Below, one piece after another: positions 8,675 to 17,449 of a stretch of DNA of 64,000 nucleotides. The position numbers were made by a program, and so were the translations under genes. This DNA comes from Labedaea rhizosphaerae. Lineage in GTDB: Bacteria; Actinomycetota; Actinomycetes; Mycobacteriales; Pseudonocardiaceae. The stretch covers positions 434,001-498,000 of the forward strand of contig NZ_SNXZ01000006.1 in the NCBI RefSeq assembly GCF_004362825.1, written 5' to 3'. The notes beneath the pieces were generated by a model that saw only the letters and a list, made by a program, of their open reading frames with translations, searched no databases and was not told where the DNA came from. Positions within the stretch are counted from its first letter, which is position 1. Each line of letters starts with the position of its first letter.

Positions 8675-11163
8675 CTCGTGCTGACGACGCGACGCAAGTC
8701 GTCGGTCTGGTCCGCGGCCCGGCGGCGCAGCGCCAGCGGCAGGTCCTCGCGGGCGAGGAACTTCTCCGCGTGCTCCAGCGTGCGCGGGCTCGCCGCGTAG
8801 CGCGGGAAGAGCCACAGCACCAGCGTGTCCAGCACCTTGTCGCTGTGCACTCCGGCGACCTTCGGCATCTCCTCGAAGAACCGAGCGACGTACGGCTCGG
8901 TCAGCGCGTGCTGCTCGGGCTGCCAGAAGCCCTCGGCGAGCGCCCAGAGCCGGTAGCTGGAGAGCGTGGCGTCCTCGGTGATGGCCTGCCACGCGGCCGC
9001 CTTGGCGTCCGCGTCGGGCCGGGCCGCCCGGCACTTCGCCGCGAACGCCTCCGCCTGCGTCGTCGGGTCGGCCTGGTAGGCGGCCTCGATCGCGGCCTCG
9101 TCGAACGCGCCGAGCACGGCGAGCCGGTAGCGGATCCGCCATGCCAGGTCGACGTCCAGCTCGATGCCCGCGGGCAGAGCTGTGCCGTTCAGCCAGCCCC
9201 GCAGTTCGCCGGTGTCGGCGGTGAACTCGATCAGCCCGCGCAGCAACGGCATGCCGAGCTCGTCGTCCTTGGTCGTGCGCGTGAGCCGGTCCCGGCAGGC
9301 ATCCGCGACGCGCACCATCAGCTCCGGGCGCAACGCGGGGTCGAGGTAGCGGTCGGCGATGTCGATGCGGGCCTGCTCCAGCACCTCGATCACGATCGAG
9401 AGCTCGGTCTCGGCGGCCACCATGTCGCACACCAGGGCCAGGTGTTCGGCCGGTGTCACGGTGCCGTCCTGCACACCCATCAGCAGCGTGCACCAGACCA
9501 TGCCGCGGTTGATCGACTCGAGCTCCGGGAGGCGCTCGGGCAACGCGGCCAGCGACCGCGCGTCGTAGCGGATCTTCGCGTAGGTGCGGTCGTTCTCGTT
9601 GACCAGCACCAGATCCGGCGCCGGCCGGCCGACCAGGGCGGGCAGTTCGGTGCGCGGGCCGTCCACGTCGACGCGGACGGTCTCGTGCGTGTCGCCGGGA
9701 CCGTAGAGGCCGACGTCGAGGGTGTGCGGGCGGTACACCGGGTGGGACGCGGGCACGTCCTGGGTGATCGCGGCGGCGGTGATCTTGCCGTCGGCGATGG
9801 TGAGGTCGGCGCCCAGCGTGGTCACGTTCGGGGTCATCAGCCAGCGCCGCGACCAGTCGGTCATGTCGCGGCCCGCGGCCTCCGACAGCGCCGCGTTGAA
9901 GTCGTCGTAGGTGGCCGAACCGTAGGCGTGGCGGTCGAAGTAGATCCGCAGGGCCGCCCGCAGCTTGTCGTCACCCAGGTGCGTGGCCAGCTGGCGCAGC
10001 GCCGACGAGCCCTTGAAGTAGGAGATCCGGTCGAGGTCGAGCAGCGCGCTCAGCGCGTCCTTGCCCTCGATGGCCACCGGGTGGGTCGAGGGCCGCTGGT
10101 CGGCGACGTAGGCCTGGCCCTTGCGCCGCGCGGCGAACGTGGTCAGCGGGCCGGTGAACTCGGTGACCTCGCTCGGCACCCGGTGCGCCATGTAGTCGGC
10201 GAAGGCCTGGCTCAGCCACACGTCGTTCCACCAGGAGTTGGTGACGAGCCCGGCGAGCCACTGCAGTGAGAGCCCGTGCGCGATCACCACGGCCCGCGTC
10301 TCGTGCTCGCTGCGCGGCACCGGCGTGGTGAACAGGTACAGCTCCTTGATCAGCACGCAGCCCGGGTGGTCGAGGGACAGGAAGCTGAACTCGGGCGCGA
10401 AGACCTGCTCGAAGGACGGGAACGGGAAGCGGATGCCGAACAGGCGGTGCAGCTCGTCCAGGCACTGCCCGGTGACCCGGAAGATCTCGTCGGCGTCCGC
10501 GCCGACCGCGTCGGCGACCGACGCGCGGCAGTGCAGCCCCAGCGGCACACCGTCGTGCACGGTGCGGAACGAGGCGTACGGGCCGGCCACGATCGTGGTC
10601 AGGTAGGTGGCCTGGCCGACCTCCTGCACGACCTCCCAGCGGCCGTCGGCGCGTTTGGTCGCGACACCGGTGCCGAGCACCTGCCAGTCGTCCTCGGGCA
10701 CGGTGACCACGAACGTCATGGGTGCCTTGAGGTCCGGCTGGTCGAAGCAGGCGAACACCCGCGGCGCGTGGTCGAGGAACACCGAGCCGTAGACGTAGAC
10801 CTTGCCGTCGGCGGGATCGACCGCCCGGTGCAGGCCCTGCGCGGTGGTGGAGTAGGCCATGTCGGCCACCACGACAAGCTCGTTGTGCTGTGTCCCATCC
10901 CCTTGGGCGAGGCCGGTGAGCGGGAACCGGCCGTCGCTCAGCGCCGCCGGGTCGAGCTCGACGCCGTTGAGGGTGATCGAGTGCAGCGTCTCGGGGCGCA
11001 CGTCCAGAAAGGTCGACCGCGACTGGTCACCGGAATCGAAAACGATCGTGGTCGTGGCGCGAAAAACTTCCGGGCCGGTACTCAGATCAAGGTCGACGTG
11101 ATAAGAGACGATCGTCAACAAGGCACTGCGGTCGGCGGCCTCGGTGCGCGTCAAGCTGGGCAT
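8671..11163 (-). CDS. M1 aminopeptidase-like protein with destroyed zinc site
   Basis: An 830-residue protein with the full domain layout of an actinobacterial PepN (beta-saddle, thermolysin-like core, helical C-terminal domain). The active site is rewritten. The exopeptidase motif GAMEN is replaced at 262-266 by LSLDH, the zinc motif HExxH reads HGLSL at 296-300, and the third zinc ligand Glu in the NESFA segment is Gln319. The tyrosine of the SYxKG segment (Tyr382) remains. It therefore cannot be an ordinary zinc aminopeptidase. It is first in an overlapping operon with the DAO oxidase, which ties it to the pathway. It may be a scaffold, a carrier or binding protein for the growing peptide, or a repurposed catalyst. 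An AGAGG site precedes the ATG. Confidence 0.87.
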   Translation of the reverse strand: MPSLTRTEAADRSALLTIVSYHVDLDLSTGPEVFRATTTIVFDSGDQSRSTFLDVRPETLHSITLNGVELDPAALSDGRFPLTGLAQGDGTQHNELVVVADMAYSTTAQGLHRAVDPADGKVYVYGSVFLDHAPRVFACFDQPDLKAPMTFVVTVPEDDWQVLGTGVATKRADGRWEVVQEVGQATYLTTIVAGPYASFRTVHDGVPLGLHCRASVADAVGADADEIFRVTGQCLDELHRLFGIRFPFPSFEQVFAPEFSFLSLDHPGCVLIKELYLFTTPVPRSEHETRAVVIAHGLSLQWLAGLVTNSWWNDVWLSQAFADYMAHRVPSEVTEFTGPLTTFAARRKGQAYVADQRPSTHPVAIEGKDALSALLDLDRISYFKGSSALRQLATHLGDDKLRAALRIYFDRHAYGSATYDDFNAALSEAAGRDMTDWSRRWLMTPNVTTLGADLTIADGKITAAAITQDVPASHPVYRPHTLDVGLYGPGDTHETVRVDVDGPRTELPALVGRPAPDLVLVNENDRTYAKIRYDARSLAALPERLPELESINRGMVWCTLLMGVQDGTVTPAEHLALVCDMVAAETELSIVIEVLEQARIDIADRYLDPALRPELMVRVADACRDRLTRTTKDDELGMPLLRGLIEFTADTGELRGWLNGTALPAGIELDVDLAWRIRYRLAVLGAFDEAAIEAAYQADPTTQAEAFAAKCRAARPDADAKAAAWQAITEDATLSSYRLWALAEGFWQPEQHALTEPYVARFFEEMPKVAGVHSDKVLDTLVLWLFPRYAASPRTLEHAEKFLAREDLPLALRRRAADQTDDLRRVVSTR

Positions 11164-11354
11164 GCGGACAGCGCCTCTCCATGGTGTGGTGGGAATGGCA
11201 CGTTCCGGATATCGCCTTCAGGTGTCGGCGACATTCCGGGGCGGGACGAAGTGTGCCGCGTCGCCGTCACTCTACGGTCGCTCGAGGGCCGTGCGCAGGG
11301 CAGTTCGGGTCATCTTCGGTACGCCTGTCCGGGCTAGTGGACCCCGGAGCGGAT

Positions 11355-11702
11355 TCATCCGTTTTCGTCGAAGTACGCGGCCGCGACGCGCTTGGGCACG
11401 CACATCCGCCACGCCTCGGTGATCAGCTCCTCGAGCTCGTCCGGATCAAGTTCGGCCAGCTCAGCGCGTACCCAGTTGTAGCGGAGGTCGGACCGGGCGG
11501 GCAGCTGGAACTTGTTCGGTTCCGCGGCAATCAGCCCAGCGCGTTCCTCCTTCGGGTAGGCGAAACCCATACTGGTCTCATCGGGTGACAATGCCAGATA
11601 AACGATTCGACCGATGTAGAACTTCAATCGATCTTGAACAACCCTTTCCGTGGTTCGCGGAAGAGGGCGGGCGATACGCCGAACGTCATCACCGGTAACC
11701 AT
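11355..11702 (-). CDS. MmcQ/YjbR family protein
   Basis: A 115-residue protein of the MmcQ/YjbR family (double-wing DNA-binding-like fold; molecular role unsettled). Family hallmarks are an alternating N-terminal helix, the central YLALSPDE and FAYPKEE strands and a C-terminal helix ending in a WRMCVPKR segment. It is on the minus strand, 190 bases from the start of the M1-like gene, with its own short upstream region. Nothing links it clearly to the surrounding biosynthesis; it may be a bystander. That 190-base gap shows no further gene. Confidence 0.85.
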   Translation of the reverse strand: MVTGDDVRRIARPLPRTTERVVQDRLKFYIGRIVYLALSPDETSMGFAYPKEERAGLIAAEPNKFQLPARSDLRYNWVRAELAELDPDELEELITEAWRMCVPKRVAAAYFDENG

Positions 11703-11731
11703 GCGTGGTGGCTCGATTCTGCTGTGTTTAC

Positions 11732-12400
11732 TTATTTACCGGCATCGCGCGTATACACGATATAACAGTATTCGTCGAGCAACTTGGCAAGTGTTCGACC
11801 CGGACGGCCCAAGCGTGCGCACAGAGCGTCTTCGTCAACCCCTGATTCCGTGAGCAATGCCTGCGCCCACGCCCGGGCCAGCCGCAGGTGCGCCACGTAG
11901 GCCGCGCGGTCGCGGGTGCCGTGCAGGGTTGTGGCGATCATCTCGTCCCACGGCAGTAACGCCTTGGGGCGCAACGCATACATCAACTTGGACGCGGCGG
12001 TGGGACCGAACGTTCGCACCGTTTTGGTCTGCGCGGCCGGGCTCGCCGTCAACGCGGCGAAGCAGTCGCCGGCCGCCGCGACCTGCGCGTCGGACAGCTC
12101 GGAAAGCGAGACATCCATGGGCGGCAAGGAAGTCCGCCACGTGCGCCACCACGCCGAGAGGCCGGCGCCGAAGACGTCCGGCTCGCCCGGACGGGGGTAC
12201 CGGATGCGGCAGGTCCAGGCGTTGAGCCAGGTGTGGGCGGCCTTGCGATGGGCCGCACGGGTGAAATCCGCGGCGGGCGCGGTGGCCGCGGTGAAGGCCA
12301 GCCAGGACTTCTCCGGCCCCTGGTAGGCGCCGAATTCGTCGACGGCGTGCTGCAGGCCGGCCATGGACGGCGGGGGTGTCGCGGTGGGCACGGAGGTCAC
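11732..12400 (-). CDS. Hypothetical protein
   Basis: A 222-residue protein that I do not recognise. It is mostly helical, rich in Ala, Trp and Arg, and has no signal peptide or membrane segment. Coding bias (third-position GC) supports this frame. The C-terminal 60 residues contain a run of leucine/alanine helices ending in a YCYIVYTRD strand. It lies 29 bp upstream of the MmcQ/YjbR gene on the same strand, so the two may be co-transcribed. Divergently beyond it is the NIPSNAP gene. No function is proposed. Confidence 0.65.
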   Translation of the reverse strand: MTSVPTATPPPSMAGLQHAVDEFGAYQGPEKSWLAFTAATAPAADFTRAAHRKAAHTWLNAWTCRIRYPRPGEPDVFGAGLSAWWRTWRTSLPPMDVSLSELSDAQVAAAGDCFAALTASPAAQTKTVRTFGPTAASKLMYALRPKALLPWDEMIATTLHGTRDRAAYVAHLRLARAWAQALLTESGVDEDALCARLGRPGRTLAKLLDEYCYIVYTRDAGK

Positions 12401-12519
12401 GGCTGGGAGCGTAGTGGAGCACTACGACAGTTGGCCGCTATGCCGGGCCGACCGCGCCTGATAGACATTGCCTTCGTGCCCGCTTTCGTTGTGGCACCAA
12501 CAAGATCGGGAGGACCCCC

Positions 12520-12861
12520 GTGGCCGATGCGCAGTTGCTCGAACTCCGCCTGTTCACCGTCAAGCCGGGCATGCGGGAGGAGTTCGACCGGGTCAGCCGG
12601 GAGGGCACGGTGCCGCTGATGCGCAAGATCGGCATCACCGTGGTCGCACACGGTCCCTCGCTCTACGACGAGGACACCTACTACCTGCTGCGCGCGTTCG
12701 ACGACGAGAAGCAGCGCACCGAACTCGGCGCCTCGCTCTACGAGCAGCCCGAGTGGGAGCAGTACGACGAGCCGGTCGGCGCCATGATGGCCGCGTACAG
12801 CACCGTCGTCTTCCCGATGTCGACCGAGGCGATCAAGCACATGGCAGAGTTCGGCGCATGA
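12520..12861 (+). CDS. NIPSNAP-family protein
   Basis: A 113-residue NIPSNAP-type dimeric alpha/beta-barrel (ferredoxin-like) protein. The family pattern ELRLFTVKPGMREEF at the N terminus and the repeated Tyr/Trp-containing EWEQYDEP segment are visible. The start is a GTG preceded by GGAGG. Such proteins are seen in catabolic and biosynthetic operons, sometimes as monooxygenase-like or binding proteins. Its stop overlaps the next start as ATGA, so the two proteins are made together. Its place inside the cluster suggests a pathway role, but there is no direct evidence. Confidence 0.82.
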   Translation: MADAQLLELRLFTVKPGMREEFDRVSREGTVPLMRKIGITVVAHGPSLYDEDTYYLLRAFDDEKQRTELGASLYEQPEWEQYDEPVGAMMAAYSTVVFPMSTEAIKHMAEFGA

Positions 12862-13355
12862 ACCTCGACGCGCTCGGTGACGTCCCCGCCGACTACAAGC
12901 ACTACGAGAAGCAGATCACCCCGCTGCCCGAATCCGATCTGGTCACCGACGACGCCTACCTGAAGTGGTACGAGATCCGCGAGGGCCACCGGACCGTGCC
13001 GGACGCGTGGCGCGCGTCGTCGCTGGAGTTCCTGCGCGCCGAGGCGGCTTCCGGGGCGTTGCCCATCTCGGGCGACCTGGGGTTCGTGGTCCACCACCTG
13101 TGCGGGGAGTCGTTCTACTTCCTGATCGTGTGGACCTGGCGCAACGCCAACGAGGCGTGGTCGACGGTGTACGTGGCGAACGAGGGTGAGGCGTACCAGG
13201 TGCTGCCGTTGAAGCACCACAAGGAAGTGGCGTGCGTGTGGGAGTTCGGCGCGGTCGCCTACGAGATGAACGCGTGGTCGCGGTTCCTGCGCACCGCGCG
13301 GGACGAGGCGGCCAAGCAGGCTTACCTCGACGACCGCTACACGGGTCCTTGCTGA
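12858..13355 (+). CDS. Conserved hypothetical protein coupled to NIPSNAP gene
   Basis: A 165-residue soluble protein of no family I can name. It has many aromatic residues (for example FYFLIVWTW near residue 95) and a predicted mixed alpha/beta pattern, and no signal peptide. The ATG overlaps the NIPSNAP stop, so it is the second gene of a two-gene operon. Its 3' end overlaps the convergent PLP-enzyme gene by 19 bp, which leaves no room for a terminator between them. A binding or enzyme role next to the NIPSNAP partner is possible. Confidence 0.75.
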   Translation: MNLDALGDVPADYKHYEKQITPLPESDLVTDDAYLKWYEIREGHRTVPDAWRASSLEFLRAEAASGALPISGDLGFVVHHLCGESFYFLIVWTWRNANEAWSTVYVANEGEAYQVLPLKHHKEVACVWEFGAVAYEMNAWSRFLRTARDEAAKQAYLDDRYTGPC

Positions 13356-14338
13356 CGCCTCGCCTCGGTGCTGAGCAACACCACCGTGCTGGACCGGCTG
13401 AGCCCGAGTTCGGCCCGGTGGCCCGCCAGCGCGGCGCGCGCGGCGGCGAGCGTCGCCGCGCCGCACGGACCGCTGGAGACCCCGAGTTCGTCCAGCTCGT
13501 CGGACGCGGCCAGTGACTGCGCATCGGTGACCGTGACCGCCGCGTCCAGGCCGTCGCGCAGGTAAGGCCAGGCGAGCGACGAGGTCGTACCGCAGTTGAG
13601 CCCGGCCATCACGGTGTCCGTTGTGGACACATCGACCAGGCGTCCGGCGCGCAGACTGGCCTGCACGCCCGCGGCCACCTCCGCCTCGACGCCGAGCAGG
13701 GCCGGGCGCACGGTGCCGCTGCGGTAGTGCGTGATCACCGCCTGCGTCAGCGACCCGACGCCCATCGGCACCACAACGAGGTCCGGGACGAGGTCCGGGA
13801 TCGCGTCGATCTCCCGCAGCATCGTCGAGTACCCGTCGACGATCCACTGCGGGATCTGCTCGTACCCGGGCCACGCGGTGTCCTGCACCAGCAGCCCGTC
13901 CTCGGCCGCGGCCATGCGGACGGCCTCGTCGTAGCCGACCGGGACCACCCGCACGTCCGCGCCCTCGGCCGCGATCAGGGGAGCCGAAGCGGCGGCCGGG
14001 GCCGGCACCAGCACCCGGCACGCCAGCCCCATGCGCCGGGCCATCCACGCCACCGCGCGACCGTGGTTGCCGTCCGTCGCCGTCACGACGTGCGACACGG
14101 GCCCGGTCACGGCCTTGTGCATCGCGTAGGAGGCGCCGAGGACCTTGAACGCGGGCAGCCCGAACCGCGACGACTCGTCCTTGACGAACAGCCGTCCGAC
14201 CCCCAAGGCCGAAGCCAGCACCGGCAACGAGACCAGTGGCGTCGGCGCGTACTCCGGCAGCGAGCGGTGGAACGCGAGCACGTCCGGCGCCGGGGCGCAC
14301 CGCCACCCGCGCGCCCCCGGCTGCGACCACCACGTCAC
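13337..14338 (-). CDS. PLP-dependent lyase, diaminopropionate ammonia-lyase/threonine-synthase fold
   Basis: A 333-residue fold-type II PLP enzyme. The PLP lysine is K65 in PAFKVLGAS, typical of diaminopropionate ammonia-lyases. Glycine-rich phosphate loops are present (VVPMGVGSL and SSGPCGAA). The GTG start overlaps the MFS stop as GTGA; the frame stays open further upstream but only overlaps the MFS gene. The expected reaction is beta-elimination of a 2,3-diamino acid or related substrate. The operon also makes what looks like a 2,3-diamino acid (19419-22899). This enzyme may therefore drain excess diamino acid, or perform beta-elimination on a pathway intermediate to give a dehydroamino acid. 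Confidence 0.85.
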   Translation of the reverse strand: MTWWSQPGARGWRCAPAPDVLAFHRSLPEYAPTPLVSLPVLASALGVGRLFVKDESSRFGLPAFKVLGASYAMHKAVTGPVSHVVTATDGNHGRAVAWMARRMGLACRVLVPAPAAASAPLIAAEGADVRVVPVGYDEAVRMAAAEDGLLVQDTAWPGYEQIPQWIVDGYSTMLREIDAIPDLVPDLVVVPMGVGSLTQAVITHYRSGTVRPALLGVEAEVAAGVQASLRAGRLVDVSTTDTVMAGLNCGTTSSLAWPYLRDGLDAAVTVTDAQSLAASDELDELGVSSGPCGAATLAAARAALAGHRAELGLSRSSTVVLLSTEARRQQGPV

Positions 14339-15594
14339 CCGGCAGGCTCCGCGACCACGTCGTCGGAGGCCTTCGGGGTCTCGGACCGGTCGGCGCGCAG
14401 GCCCCAGATGCCCGGCCCCACCATCAGCATGCCGAACAGGAAGACCAGGCCCCAGAAGCCCTTGCCCACGGAGTTCCACAGGAACACGCCGATGATCGGC
14501 CCGAGGGCGTACCCCGTGCCGAACATGGCTTGCGCCCCGGACACGTAGAGGCCCATCGCGTGCTTCGGTGCCACCTTGCCAGGATAGGCGAACGCGGCGG
14601 GACCGCCGATGATCTGGCCGACCACCGCGATCAGCGTCCCGGCGAACACCAGGGCGATCCCACCCGGCAAGCCGAAGGCGCCGTAGCCGACGGCGAGCAG
14701 GACCCAGCCGCCGATCACCGAGAGCCAGGCCGGCCACTTCTGCGTCGCCTTGGTCACCAGCAGCTCGCAGCTGATCACCACGAACGCCGAGGTGCCCATC
14801 GCCGCGCCGTACACCCAGGTCGGGTAGCCCTCGGCCACGACCATCAAGGGCAGCACCACCCAGAACTGGATGTGCACCAGCCCGTTGGCCAGCATCAGGC
14901 CCAGGTACGCCAGGTAGCGCCCGTCACGCAGCATCGTCGCGTAGCGGGAGCGCAGGCGCACCGGCGAGCCGTCCTCGGCGGTGTCGGGCGCGGCGGGCGC
15001 CGCGTCGCGGTCGCGCAGCTTGAGCGCGGCGATCAGGGCGTAGCCGACCGCGGTCGCCGCGTCCACGTAGAACACCAGGTTCCACGAGATCGTCGACAGC
15101 CACACCGCGACCAGCGGGCCGATCACGACGCCCGCGTTCAACGCGGTGCGGTACATGGCGAACACCATCACCTGGCGCGCCTTGGGCACCATGCCCAGCA
15201 GCAGCGACGACGCGGCCGGGGACGACGCGTTGGTCATCGCGCCGGAGATGACGGCGGCCGCCACGATCAGCGGGTAGGCGCTGAGGAACGTCACCGACAA
15301 CGTGAACAACGCGGCCGTGCTCATCGTCCCGGCGATCGTCCACCGTGGACCGATGCGGTCGGCCAGGGCACCGCCGAGGAGCGAGCCGAAGATGGAGCCG
15401 ACCGCGTAGAAGCCCAGGGCCAGACCGGCCAGGCCCGCGCTGAACCCGCGTGCCGTGGTCAGGTACAGCACCAGGAACGTGCGCAGGAACGCGCCGAACT
15501 GGTTGATGAAGACGCCGAGCAGCACGTAGTGCACCGACGCGGAGGTCTCGCGCAACGTCTGGAAAACGCCGGCGTGGCCGACTTCTTCGGTCAT
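14335..15594 (-). CDS. MFS transporter, probable product exporter
   Basis: A 419-residue major facilitator with about 12 hydrophobic segments. The loop 2-3 signature is recognisable (GGALADRIGPRWT, near residue 85), and hydrophilic loops are rich in Arg on the cytoplasmic side. It sits in the middle of the minus-strand operon running from about 22.9 kb to 13.3 kb and overlaps both neighbours by 4 bp, which argues for a dedicated role in the pathway. Export of the product (self-protection) is the simplest reading; uptake of a precursor cannot be excluded. Confidence 0.9.
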   Translation of the reverse strand: MTEEVGHAGVFQTLRETSASVHYVLLGVFINQFGAFLRTFLVLYLTTARGFSAGLAGLALGFYAVGSIFGSLLGGALADRIGPRWTIAGTMSTAALFTLSVTFLSAYPLIVAAAVISGAMTNASSPAASSLLLGMVPKARQVMVFAMYRTALNAGVVIGPLVAVWLSTISWNLVFYVDAATAVGYALIAALKLRDRDAAPAAPDTAEDGSPVRLRSRYATMLRDGRYLAYLGLMLANGLVHIQFWVVLPLMVVAEGYPTWVYGAAMGTSAFVVISCELLVTKATQKWPAWLSVIGGWVLLAVGYGAFGLPGGIALVFAGTLIAVVGQIIGGPAAFAYPGKVAPKHAMGLYVSGAQAMFGTGYALGPIIGVFLWNSVGKGFWGLVFLFGMLMVGPGIWGLRADRSETPKASDDVVAEPAG

Positions 15595-17441
15595 GTGGTC
15601 ACTTCCGGGGCGGTGGTCAGCAAAGTTGTACCTGCGGTCAGCAGGGGTTCAGCGGCCGGCAGGTCGGCGAGCGCGGCGACGACGCAGCGGTGTGCGTCGG
15701 CGACCGGACGGGACCACATGCCGGGTGAGGGGACGAGGTTGTTGTAGAAGGTGGCGCCCTCGCAGAGCGGGCCGAGCACCCGGATCCGCCGCTCGGGGCG
15801 GCCGTCGGCGCCGACCGGGTGCTGGTCGGCGTCCACGTCGACGCCGGGCACCAGGGCGCTGTCGGGCCGGAACCGGCGGATCAACCCCTTGCGGTGCAAG
15901 GAAACCAGCAGCGAGTCGGCCGACGCGGCGACCGCGGGCAGCGGTGTCTGGGCGGGCAGCACCCAGTCCACGTCACGCGTGTGCGGCGTGGCGAGCATCG
16001 TCGACGCGATCCGCCACCGGCCGTCGGGTTGTGGCGTGGCCACCGGCGACGGCCCGAAGGGCACCTCGGCGATCCCGGCCGCGATCAGGGCGAGGAGTTC
16101 CTCGTGCCGCTCGAACTGCGGCCCGACCACGGCCCGGTTGATCGCGGGCACGACGGACGCGGTGAACTCGTCGAGCGATTCCGGGGTCAGGCCGCCGAAG
16201 TCACAGACGTAGCGGAACATGTCGCGCTGGTCGCGCAGGATGTCCAAAGCGGACTTGACTGGGCTGCCGGTGAGCCCGCGCCGTCCCTCGGCCAGGTCGG
16301 CGGCGACGACGTCGGCGAACCAGTCCTGGTAGGCGGCCCTGTCGTCGAGCGGCATGCCGGTCGAGCCGTCGAAGGCGGCGATGGGGTCGAAGGCGCCGTG
16401 CTTGCGGTCGAGTTCGTCGAGGGCCGCCGGTATGTCCTCGTGGGGTAATCGGAGTTCGGTGCCGGCCATGGCGGCCAGGCGGCGGCGGTGCGCGATCCGC
16501 ATCTCCGTGAACACCAGCGGCAGCACGTCCTTGACCATGTCCAGCGGGCCGCCGCGCTCGGCCCGCAACGCGTCGATGGCCGCCTCGGTGAACACCAGCG
16601 GCTGGTACTTCGGCCCGAACTCGACCACCTTGGTCCGCGCCCGGCACGGCACGCCGGTGCGGGAGGAGAAGAGCAGCTTGGGCTCGCGTCCACTCGGGAC
16701 ATACCGCAGCCGGTCGCCGTCGGGCACGAACCGGCCGCCGCGGCCCACCGTGCACGCGGACATCACGTCCATGGCCGAGAGCCCGAGCCCGCCGATCGCG
16801 AGGGCCTGCCCGGGAGCCACGCAGTCGAGCACGCCGGGCAGGGGATAGGGCCCGGGCAGCATGCCGGGCTTGGGCGTCCGGTCGGCGTTGGCGGTGTAGC
16901 CGGTGGTCAGGAACGCCTGCGCGACCCGGACGACCTCGCCGTCGGCCAGCGTGACCTCGAGGTCGCCGTCGGCGGCCGGCGTGAGGTCGACCGCGGCCGA
17001 CGCGTGCCGGGTGATCGTCACGTGCGGTGGCGCCGCCGCGATGACCTCGTCGAGCACCCAGCCCAGGTATTCGCCGAGCACCCGGCGCGGCAGGAAGTCG
17101 GTCGACCGGATCGGGCGGCCGGTGTGGCTCACGGTGAAGCCGTCCTCGCCCAGCCGCAGCCCGCGGTCGGTGACCCACTCCAGCAGCGACGGCCCCGCGA
17201 GGCTGACCGCGTCGCCGACCGTGTGGTGGTCGGGGAAGAGCGACACCGCGCCCGCGGTGGTGTTGAGCAGCAGGTAGTCGGGCTGGTCGGTGGCGTGGAC
17301 GCCCGCGCCGTCGCACCGCGGGTCGATGAGCTCCACCCGCAGCGGGGCGGGCCGGTCGGTCAGCCGCGAGAGCGACACGATCCGTTCGAGCACGCCGACC
17401 CCGCGCGAGCCGACGCCGATCACGGCCACCGACCTGTTCAT
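15591..17441 (-). CDS. FAD/NAD(P)-binding oxidoreductase-like protein
   Basis: A 616-residue protein of the large FAD/NAD(P)-binding family related to amino acid N-oxygenases and HcaD-like proteins. The N-terminal Rossmann motif is VIGVGSRGVG (residues 7-16), and a second glycine-rich motif (IGGLGLSAMD) occurs mid-protein. The C-terminal 250 residues are specific to this subfamily. The start ATG is at 17441, 8 bp from the AlaX-like gene. Its stop overlaps the MFS start. Oxidation of an amine or hydrazine nitrogen is a reasonable guess from the context, but the family is functionally broad. Confidence 0.8.
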   Translation of the reverse strand: MNRSVAVIGVGSRGVGVLERIVSLSRLTDRPAPLRVELIDPRCDGAGVHATDQPDYLLLNTTAGAVSLFPDHHTVGDAVSLAGPSLLEWVTDRGLRLGEDGFTVSHTGRPIRSTDFLPRRVLGEYLGWVLDEVIAAAPPHVTITRHASAAVDLTPAADGDLEVTLADGEVVRVAQAFLTTGYTANADRTPKPGMLPGPYPLPGVLDCVAPGQALAIGGLGLSAMDVMSACTVGRGGRFVPDGDRLRYVPSGREPKLLFSSRTGVPCRARTKVVEFGPKYQPLVFTEAAIDALRAERGGPLDMVKDVLPLVFTEMRIAHRRRLAAMAGTELRLPHEDIPAALDELDRKHGAFDPIAAFDGSTGMPLDDRAAYQDWFADVVAADLAEGRRGLTGSPVKSALDILRDQRDMFRYVCDFGGLTPESLDEFTASVVPAINRAVVGPQFERHEELLALIAAGIAEVPFGPSPVATPQPDGRWRIASTMLATPHTRDVDWVLPAQTPLPAVAASADSLLVSLHRKGLIRRFRPDSALVPGVDVDADQHPVGADGRPERRIRVLGPLCEGATFYNNLVPSPGMWSRPVADAHRCVVAALADLPAAEPLLTAGTTLLTTAPEVTT

Positions 17442-17449
17442 GGCACTCC

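Noticed and set aside
11164-11354. Short frames between the M1-like gene and the MmcQ gene
   Set aside because: None has a ribosome site, coding bias or recognisable pattern; the stretch fits a promoter region.
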